DNA from: Saccoglossus kowalevskii
Lineage: Eukaryota; Hemichordata; Enteropneusta; Harrimaniidae
Direction of reading: 5' to 3'
NCBI RefSeq assembly: GCF_000003605.2
Contig: NW_003134854.1
Location: 1 to 39,305 of the forward strand
Length of the DNA stretch: 39,305 nt
The position numbers and the translations under genes are program-made. Within the stretch, counting starts at the first letter, position 1. The number at the start of each line of letters is the position of its first letter. This document shows, in pieces, positions 29,778-39,305 of the stretch. The notes under the pieces are model-generated. The model made no database searches. It was given only the letters and a program-made list of their open reading frames with translations, and had not been told where the DNA came from.

Positions 29778-31303
29778 CTGAGCATACAGACTGTGTGATC
29801 ATGATAGAGGGCGTGTAGTTAAATTGACGACAAAATGAACTGGGAAGTCACACCGCTGTACATTGAATGGCCGGGTGGTTATGAGCGACAAACTAACTAT
29901 ATTAGTCTCACTACATAAATGTGTTCAAACGGCGATGTCACCTACCGACTGGCATTGCCCCTACCGAGCTTCTATGAGCAGTATTACTCGGTACAAACCC
30001 AGGGAGATACAGGCGGTACGGTCAAGAATTACCTGACCCATCGAAGAAATTTTGAAAAAATAAGCTTATTTGGAAGCTGATATCATCATATTGTTTATAG
30101 TAAATATTATGTCTGTACAAACCACCTAATTTATTCCGAAAATACATTCATCCATCATCTTAATGTATGCTCGTTAATTACAGAATGCGTGTTTTCAATA
30201 ATCTTTCCGTAATGAACAAACAGACAAACAAACGAAAATCACACGTTTCCGTTTATTCTCCATGCTGCCAAGAGTGAAGCGTGGGTAAACATGGAATACC
30301 TAAAAGACGTAAAAAGGGTGAAAATTACGTACTTGATTGTTATTTTTGTGTGTCACGGTGTTAGAACACAAAAATATTGGACACAGTTTTTGAAACCGGA
30401 CTTATTCTGTGTGAATGATGATTGAAATTCTGACAGAAAATACTTCGGGAACAGGAACTAGATATTCAATGAACAAAAGTGAATAATTTTACGTATTATG
30501 ACGAATGTTCAATTCAAAATGGCCGCCCGGATATCCATCATTTACACTATGCTCTTCAGCTTTTAATATAGACTTTTCGCTATCAATAATTTTAAGTGCT
30601 TTTAAATTCCGCGTGTTTTTGCTAGTTACTAGTTGTTAAGTTGTACTAAACTAAAACCAGCAATAACGTATACTTTTAATGAGAAATTGGACGACTCAAT
30701 GCGCTTCATTGTTGACTGAACCCGACACGTGTTACCATGCCTACTTCGTTCGCGATAATTGGCTCTCGGAATACAAGAGTAAACAGGAGTGTGAATGGAG
30801 TTGATTTGATGTTAAAAAGAAAAATGACGAAACAGTAAAATTAAAATAGAAATATTCTGTCGTACTAATGTTTGGCTCCAGAAGTTATTTCTTCACGGTA
30901 AACGCTACACACCGTGATAGACACCATTTCACCCTCACAGTGGGTTGTTGTAGGTCGCCTATACGACATTAAGGTGATTCGGCAAAAAAAAAAAATCGGC
31001 TATTGTTCTTGTATCGCAGCTTTCGTGATTACGGCGTAATTAAAAGTATAAACATTGGCGTGCAGTTGCTGTTTTATTTTATAACAATTACTAAGCAGAT
31101 AAAGTGTTGAAACACAGCGTAATTAGTCATTAGGGTGTAACAGGCTACACGTGTTCCACGATCCGGACTCGGCCGCGGAAATTACCCAGATAATACGAAA
31201 ATGCTTCGTTCATTCAATGCAAGTTACTAATATTCTGAAAATCAATATCGGATGTCCTTGCAACTCAAATTGAGACGATCTTGTTCAATAGTAATGATAT
31301 ACT
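29778..31303. other. No gene seen
   Basis: AT-rich sequence with an AGAGGGCG motif at about 29804-29812 and no open frame of interest on either strand. Confidence 0.5.
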
Positions 31304-31437
31304 TTATTCGGTGGTCGTCGCGCCGCGTCCTGTTCGATATGGGACTCATAGCCACGTACACAATGAGTGTAAAATACGTTATTTGTTTGTTTGCATGAAA
31401 TTCGAACACGCGCCGTGTGACGACCATCGCCCTTTAA
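31304..31437 (-). mobile_element. TTAA-type MITE, copy 5
   Basis: 134 bp from TTATTCGGTGGTCGTCGCGCC to GTGTGACGACCATCGCCCTTTAA, good inverted repeats. The interior (CCTGTTCGATATGGGACTCATA, then GCATGAAATTCGAACACG) is the reverse complement of copies 2 and 3. The 60-residue frames on both strands here come from the element. Confidence 0.85.
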
Positions 31438-34400
31438 ATCGTGTTTTCAATATTGGATCTTAATAAAAAAAATCGTGTGATTTTTCATAAATGTTAACAA
31501 AAAAATCGACAGCAAATATAACAGTGTTCAGTCGATTAAATACTGAAAAAATCTAATGCGCATGCGTCCTGGATTCTCCTACCCTTACAAGCACCCGATT
31601 TTGTCGTATTTCTCCGAATGAATACTACTATGCTTCATTGCAGCCGAAACTTTATTTTTTGAGTAACGATAATTCATACATTTTTCATCACAATGCAATA
31701 TTATATAAATTATTTAAACATGCCCAACAATAAGTTGTACACATTGAATTTTCAATGGCCCTAACGCGGCGACGTTTCGTTAGAAAGTTGTTACATCTTG
31801 GCTGGAAATCGCTAAATCCACTACTTAAAATCGGTTGCCTGAAGGGAATAATGATATTGAGAGAGATGTCCATCTTTTCATCTTCGTTGCCGTGGTGTGG
31901 CTATTACAATACAATCGAAATTAACTACATTGTTAGTGTATACGTATATACAAAAGAGAGGTTGGAAGGTGCATGACCTCCGAGCCCCTCTCATTAAATC
32001 GGACTAATGTCTGCATAAGGATGGTCCATTGTAATCGCCGACAACGTTGTTCTCCTGGCTCAGACAAGTAATCCAACCGTCAAACAGATCGTGACTCAGT
32101 AGGCGGTTAGAATGAATACCCGGTATTAAATATTCTTGCAACAACATAATCGGATATTACGTACATGCTCGACTAAAATTGTACGAATAAAATATGTCCA
32201 ATTATCTCTTACCGGTAATATGTCCAGATACTTGGGCGCAGATTTAGCTATACGACGCTTACTAGGCGTGAATTTGTATCATGGCTAAACCCGGTGTTGA
32301 TCGCAATAAAATTGTAATTAAGTATTACACGTTTGAAGATTTTCGATATGTCGATATACGAAGTTGGGTCACATATAATTTAAATTAAATTAACTTAATT
32401 AAAGTACTGTAGTTAAATGGTCTCTCGTACTTATCAACAAATATGTTATTCGCTAGAGAACATGTGTATCGGGAAGAAAACAGTCCACGGGGAATGCTTG
32501 CATCACGATTACCCATCGAATATACACAAGTATATCACAGTTTGGTACAAAGCGTTCAAAGGGTGGAAATGAAGAATCGATATACGATAACCAGACCATT
32601 TACTCGGCCCTGCCTTCACCACGACGAGTAACCACTTTGCCGCAAAATAAAGGCGAAACCAAAAACTATTGTGAGTGAATCGAAACAAAAGATAAACAAA
32701 TAGGTACTCAGAGAGACGTGCCCGAAGACCCATCGCCGTACTGTTTACTTTTTTCAGCCTGCAATTGTTTTCCGACTTGTTTTCATTGTTCCGATTCATG
32801 TTTCATTTGACAGTGCCGTCCTACCGATAACACGTGTTCCTTTGGTAAGCGTATAAGCCTCGCACGCGGACGCAACACTTTCACCGTTATTTAACTCGTG
32901 CGTTACACCGTGTTTGAACGTGAACGCCAAAAGGCGATTTTTTTATATATTTTTCTCCGCTTTTATTAGGGTATATCAAGGACGTAGCCAAACGACAAAG
33001 AAGTCGATACCCCGCGTTTTAATTTACATGCGTCCATTGGGCCAATTCTTCCATGTAAAACCGTTTGGATACTCCCCGATAAAAAGCAAAATAATCAATA
33101 ATCAAGTTGGACATGTTCGGCAATTAGGGCTAAGTAGCAGAATACAGGGAGAAATTTATTAAGTATTGCTGCTAGTTATTAGTAAGCCCCTAGCTATAAC
33201 AATTTGCTCGCTAAGTATGGACGGGTCTGATTACATATAAACCTTTGAACACTCGACAACGGCGGTGGCTGCTTCTTTACTCACCTCGCAAATTTAAATT
33301 CAATTTCAGGATGATGATGCTGAAACATGCAAAATTAATAATTGATTTTTTTTATAAAACTGACGAAATATACACAGTGCAGCGCTTTCATAGCGTAGCG
33401 TTATTATATACAAAAGGGAGTCTCAATCACCATATTCCTAGAGACATGTTTTAGTACATACATTTCGCATGTGGCAAATGACAAGGAAGGGTCACTTGAA
33501 GTGCATACAATGTATTTTTTTAATCGCACGCCGACACTAGGTAATGTATGCCAAGGTAAATTAGCCAGATATCGTGAATTATGAATAGGCTTTTTATGTA
33601 TATTTAAGATTTAAATATAATGTATGCGGACAGGGGTAAAGCTTGCGTGGCAGGTGGATTCCTCATTCCGTATCGATCGAGGCGTTTATTATTTAAAAAA
33701 AATGTATATTGTTCAGTGCGTCAATACTAAAGAGAATAAACCGCGTTTTTGGCTATTTAAATTAAATTTAGAAACTAGTTTAAAAATGAATTCAACTTGT
33801 TAGCTACTCATTAGACACTTTGTAGGTAGTTTGTTTTTCCCCATTCACTCGATCGTTGTACTTGTATGCTTGTAAAAAGAACACTGGCACAACCCGCTGT
33901 GTTATGTACCAACCTAATGCCCCTTTCTATTGAAAAGGGCAGTTCTATTTTTGGCTCCTTTCGCGCTCGTCCTTTTTTTAAAACGCAAGTCGCTCGCCTT
34001 GCGGGCAATTTGTGCCATGAAACCGACAATTACACTGTAATGTCCCATTTTGCCAACGTCCGAGGTCAGATGTTTAACAGACTCGGCTTTAATAGTAATT
34101 CCAGTGAGATCGTACATTTCTCGTCCACTTCTAATTAGTAGTTCTAAGGGACGAACTCAGTGTACGCACTGACTGGCTAATAGGATTACACTTGCGCGGA
34201 TCAATGCGAAGGTGGGCCAAAGTATCTCAGCTGGACACAACGACACTATAATAACATCAAGGATTGACACCGCCGTCATTATCGTCATCGGTACTTGTTT
34301 ATTTCTCGTCATCATCATTGACGTAACACATTTCACTATGTTATGAAAACGAAACGTGTATTCCTTTGATGTACGTGGTGTAAGCAGTGGTGTGATTACT

Positions 34401-37400
34401 ACTTAAGAAGCTTAACTGTAGCCTCAACGTGTAGTCGACACCTAACAAAGACGGATACCCGAATTAAATCGTAGTCAACACATCGATCTTGTATATGTAT
34501 TCGTGTGTATACTTCGATATATGCGAAACAAACGTCAATTGCTTACGGAATGAAATCGACATTTCTATCCAAGCTCCAAAAACAATACACACAATCCGAG
34601 AAGTAACACCGGTTTAAAATCGTGCCTTAACCTTAGAATAATGTTTTGATAATCTGTGAAATACCACCAAAGACCATTGCAAATATCTAAACCCCCATGT
34701 ACAACACTACAATGTTTTCTCAACAATATATCCAAAATTAAAAAAAAAAGTGTTACACAGCTTATCACACAACATATCGACGATATAATAAAAAAGAATA
34801 TCTACATCCATATTTACAATTTAAAATCCGATGGCAACGTTTTCACTGGGGATTCATCGTAAAAATCAACACCATCATGATGTGTGCCGAGACTTGCCCC
34901 ACGCATAATACTGAATCACGATTCACGTTAGTGCCAGTTTTTTTATTTTAATATACCGGTATATATAAATTGAAAATAAAATGTACACACCCTAGTTGTG
35001 CAGTTTCGTCAGACAGCATTTATTATTAGTCCAAGTGGTGAAGGTATCAGCGTACCGACAACCACAATTGCCATGTTTCCAAAACCAATCTGATTGTAGA
35101 CCTTTAAGTAGCTGTTTGCCTTTTGAATTAGGATTTTATTTTCAAGATTATACTCTTGTAATATATTGATTTTAATATTGACACATTTATTATTTTAGTT
35201 GACTAGTATACGTTGCAATTTATTAATTCTTTGCATTCATGATTCTGATGAGCCCCGATGAAAATTACACGAGTAACTCTGCCGCCCAATAGAATGTGAA
35301 TGGGTAAATAAACGAGATTTTTTTTTCTTTTGCTGCGACAGACTTTGAATGCTTTTGTTCACCATTGCGCTAACAAGAACCCCCTGTTATTGCCAGTAAA
35401 TGGATCAATTGTCGTACAGACAGGCCAGTCAGTCTATAAGATTTACTTCATAATTAACGATTCACGAGTCCACAGCTTACCCGTCTTATTTTTCAGATAA
35501 ATTATCATTTGACCGTTAAGACCCGTAATCTAAATGCTTAATCTATTCGCGTTGTCCTCTATATGTTACTTACTGAGCCTATTTATTATCCTTATAAGAA
35601 GGGATTAGAACAAACGGTTTATAGTTATTTTAATTCATCCAATTAGTCGTTATTTTGTTAAATTTTTTAGTAACTGTAATAGAGATTCAAATGGTGTTGT
35701 TTCAGGTGGCTATTTTATATGCCCGGACAGGGAGCCAGTCATACGCCTTCACGTGAATGTCGGCGACGTTAAATCATGGCGTCAACGTCCCTTGAGGTCA
35801 AAGGGTAAACCGAACGTACGTTTGGAACAGGGATTTCTTTTTAGTTTAGCGCGTGCATTGGTGTCCTGCGTGATGCACGTTCTGACTTCTCACACATATA
35901 CATGGTTTTAGCGTTACCGACGTCTCTGGGAGTAGTATTCACAATGATGAATGAGAGGTGTATTATGGAAACCAGTGAACTCGGATAAAACAGATGCCCA
36001 CCCGGATGTGAGATTTGCGCTTTAGATCTATAACGGAAGTAACTTTCAGTAATTATATATATTGCGTGTATTTGTGTAACTGTAAACATGTCCAGGAAAT
36101 ATATTCAAAATATGACCGAAATTGAAAAAATAATAATATATTAATCTGTAGTTGATACGGTTAATAAATTATACCGTACATGTATATTCAGGTCAGGGTA
36201 CATATCTCGTGAGCAATAGAGGGCGTATCCCCAACAAAACAATGACGAAGAATTTACGAAAAGTGCTTTTGATGTCATCATTCTTTGAATCGCAGTGTAA
36301 TAATATCGTCATCATTTTTGTCCTTCATAGAAAGGGCTTCATTAATAAAGTCACGTTAGTTTGACTATTTATCTCAAATCTTATTCTTCTAAAGTCGACA
36401 ACCGCTGATATAGCGGCAATACCGTGACCAGTTTTGTTCCACATGTTACCGTGATACGTATTGCGAATACGAAAGTCACACACTCGTAAGATATCTGAGA
36501 GGGGAAAAATGAATCCAAGCAGAAACATAGGTGCAGAGAATTTGAATATTAGACATTCTGAGTTGGATTTGATACTGAATTAGTCCACTATACTAGTAAC
36601 ACAGATACAAAAGATATCGATGATTTATTTCGCTAAAATAGGAAAAATGTTAAAAAACAAACATGCCACTGACTCGATAGTGCATATTGGACACTATGTT
36701 GAAAACAGTTATGTTGTGATCATTATTATTTTCAGTTACTATAGATTTATGCATAATCTGCATAATCCATCGTTTTTGACGAATATGAAGAAAACATATC
36801 CAACAGGCATTGTCGACGTGTAGTCAGCCAAAACACAGGTATGATTGTAAACCATGTAATATCGAATTAGAAGAGAATATTTTTAATGTAATAGTCCGCA
36901 CGTGTTTCACAGCAATGGGGCACGCACAACGCATGTCCGTGTGTCCTATTGTTGTATGGGCTGCTATTTGCCGACAGCGGAAGATGCCTTGCCCCGGGCA
37001 ATGTCGTAGTATTGGCGCGTTCGGCTGGGCGTAACAAAAAAATACTTCAACGCTGACAATAGTGGTAATGTAAACTAACGATCACTTGTCACGTGGTGTA
37101 ATCAATATAACGAGGGTAACGAGAAATGCCTAGCTTTGCGTTCTGGTAGTATTATTTACCCCTCACCCATTGAGTAATGCGGCCTATTAACATTATATCT
37201 TAAATAAGAAATGTCGTTACTAAATATGAACTAAACACAAACTGTATAAAATGTAACACTTTTTAGTTATGTTGATAACTTATAATTATTGGAAATCTGT
37301 AATATTTAACTTTTAATTTGGCGTGTAGCAGCTCATTGTATTATCGCTTGGAACTACAAACACAACTCTAATATCTAACCCGTCAGGCAACAATGCGAGT

Positions 37401-37839
37401 AGACGATAACTAATTGTTGAAACTAAACCAGAAGATCAACACTAATCTGTTTACAATTTTTCAGCTTTTTAAGTAACTAGATACAGTACACACCAAAGGA
37501 TGTTAATTGTCTCTCAATTCGTGATTGCAGCCTACGCTGTTGTGATCACGAAACAAATTTGATCGTTAACATCTCGAAGGTAGTTCAAGCGAAACGAGGA
37601 TAGGTCTTGTTGACACTCGTTACCTTTTCAACACATTCGATGTCTTCTTTCCTGGCATAGTATTTGCAGTGGCGATTATTTGACAGTGAATTTACTGGTT
37701 GGCAGATCATATTGTTACAATTCTCTAGGGGTACATGTATATGATTCGGTGTGTATTACCTTGTGCCCGATCGATGAGAACCCAGTTCAATTCACTGAAA
37801 AATAAAAAATAAATAGTCTAACTTCAGCAGATTAATACG
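31438..37839. other. Intergenic stretch with few weak coding signals
   Basis: AT-rich with frames of 60-96 codons and no known domain. The most protein-like spots are an ATG frame at 31755-31976 starting MALTRRRFVRKLLHLGWKSL, overlapping frames on both strands at 33811-34138, and a GC-rich frame end at about 36900-37034. None has splice or promoter support. One better exon candidate (35706-35804) is listed separately. CGCATGCG occurs at 31559-31566. Confidence 0.4.
35706..35804 (+). CDS. Putative 99-base exon, unassigned
   Basis: Acceptor AATGGTGTTGTTTCAG ends at 35705. The frame GYFICPDREPVIRLHVNVGD... is open for about 70 codons, well beyond a GTAAAC donor at 35805, which would make a 99-base phase 1-1 exon. 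Local GC content is higher than the flanks. The polypeptide is unrecognised, and a TCACGTGA palindrome lies inside (35749-35756). Evidence is frame length and one good splice site. Confidence 0.22.
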
Positions 37840-39305
37840 ATGGTAAATCAGGAAGTTGTCCAATTAGATTCTTTGTGGAAAATAGGGATGCTTCAATCTC
37901 CGAGATTCTGTCCATTCCATGTGGTTCAGGAGTTATGCAAAGTTCAACTCTCTGAGGCCGATCGAAATCTCTTTGGGAGCGACGAAAGTGCCTCACCGCG
38001 CTTTTTTGCCTCTCGTTAGATCACGTTTCCCGTTCTAAACACACTGGTTAACTATCAGTATATGCCATGCTATGCCGTGCCATGCCTCGATAACCATACT
38101 TGTCTACGATCTATTCTCTGTGGGAGATGCTCAATATTCTGTAGCGAAAGGGGACGTTGAATTGAATATTGTGTTGGTTCAAGGAACAGTCCGTCACATT
38201 GTACGATATAGAGCTCGTATTCTCTGTGGATTCGCGAGAAAACCCAATTTATGTACCTAGTTTATGGAGATGTCCATGTTTCTGTGGGTCAGAACCATCT
38301 AAATACAGATACAGGGGTGGAACTGTAGAATGTTATTTAAGGTCAGAGAACTGGTCAATTTGTTTTACTGCACTAAGGGCACCACACTAACTCTATGTAG
38401 GAATTATAAGTGGATAAGGGGAGCTGTTAAATTCACAATGGGCTAAGGAATTGTCAAATTTTATAATTCTGTAATTGGAAGCCGTCCAATTCATGAGCAG
38501 ATTGCTTAATTCTTCATGTGCCAGGGATACATTCAATTTTCAATAGCTTAAGGGGCTGTCAGCTTTTATCAGTGAGTTGTGGGAGTTGTCCAATTAAGGG
38601 CTGGGAAACAGTTAATTTCTCAGTGACTTAAGTAGCTCTCTATCTACATGCCCACCAACCAATCATCCGTGGGTTATGGGACTGTTCACTGGAGCTGGCC
38701 GATTCCCAATTGAATAAGTACATATCTGCCAATAATCTGCGTATCAAGGAGCTAACCAATTCTCTATAGGGATAAAGGGCTATCTGATTCGTTTGCTTTT
38801 GTGGGTTAAGGGGTATCTAATTCTATGTTGCTTAAGGAGATGTCTAATTATACGTGGGTCAAGGAGAATTCTAATTCTATGTGGGCCAAGGGAGTATCTA
38901 ATTCTATATGGGTTAATGAGTGTCTAATTCTATGTGGCTTAAGGAGCATTCCAATTTTCTGTAGGTTAGAGATCTGACTAAGTATACGTGGGTTAATGAG
39001 ATGTCTGTGAGTTAATGTGTCCTATTCTCCGCATCTTAAAACACCTGACGAATTCGTCCTTGGTTAATAAGCTAACCAAATCATTGTTGGTTGTAGAGAT
39101 GTCTAATTACCTGTGGATCAGAAAGGTGGCCAATTCTCTGTTTGGTTGGAAGAAGTCCAACTTTTTGGAGGTAAAAGATCTGTTCAGGTTGATGTGAGTT
39201 AGGAAGCTTTTCAAATACGTGTAGGCTACTAGGCTGTCAGAACAGATGTGGGGTTGCGAGCTGTCAATTACTATATGGGTTGAATAGAATAGCTGCCCAA
39301 TTCCC
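37840..39305. repeat. Degenerate 27-bp minisatellite (continues right of window)
   Basis: Units of 26-28 bp with consensus near TCTAATTCTATGTGGGTTAAGGAGATG. They are clearest at about 38790-39000, where five successive units align with few changes, and increasingly diverged leftwards to about 37840. The period is not always a multiple of three in practice, and no long open frame results. The array reaches the window edge, so its full length is unknown. Confidence 0.85.

Noticed and set aside
1-39305. CRISPR array, operon or phage-like module
   Set aside because: The tandem arrays have no spacers, there are no adjacent nuclease genes, and gene structure is eukaryotic throughout.

Overview
This window reads as nuclear DNA of an invertebrate animal, most likely a marine deuterostome or a spiralian; the phylum cannot be fixed from sequence alone. 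It is AT-rich and gene-poor. Its genes use GT-AG introns and AATAAA poly(A) signals. CpG-containing palindromes are frequent rather than depleted, which argues against a vertebrate. Nothing bacterial or phage-like is present: no Shine-Dalgarno sites, no operons, and most long open frames are chance or repeat artefacts.

Two genes are well supported, both on the + strand. (1) An uninterrupted 235-residue Nudix hydrolase of the NUDT7/NUDT8 coenzyme A diphosphatase family at 3655-4362. (2) An ATOH8/Net-type bHLH transcription factor at 13312-14322. I resolve this as two coding exons, 13312-13986 and 14311-14322; the second adds only three residues and the stop, and a poly(A) signal follows at 14729.

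Between about 22.2 and 27.1 kb there are fragments of one or more multi-exon + strand genes. They include an immunoglobulin-like domain broken by a one-base frame change (23797-24142), and a 42-base exon matching the end of TM7 of adhesion GPCRs (26276-26317). Two phase-compatible 3' exons follow (26403-26571 and 26917-26981), with AATAAA at 27131. No TM1-TM6 exons were found, so the receptor is incomplete, diverged or decayed. Other coding-like islands are an 80-codon + frame with an RRK-x4-R-K-I motif (8171-8413), a frame with one internal stop (18263-18558), and a phase 1-1 exon on the minus strand (29607-29777).

Repeats form the rest of the visible structure. The left edge is a 33-bp minisatellite with a 560-bp higher-order duplication (1-1340). 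The right edge is a degenerate 27-bp minisatellite running out of the window (about 37840-39305). At 1828-2665 an 838-bp solo LTR with TAATG target duplications has split a 21-bp tandem array. A family of about 130-bp inverted-terminal-repeat elements with TTAA-type ends occurs five times, including one back-to-back pair. A different G-rich MITE with TTA duplications lies at 17901-18033. The genes show no obvious joint function; this looks like ordinary animal genome, and I see no self-contained new system.
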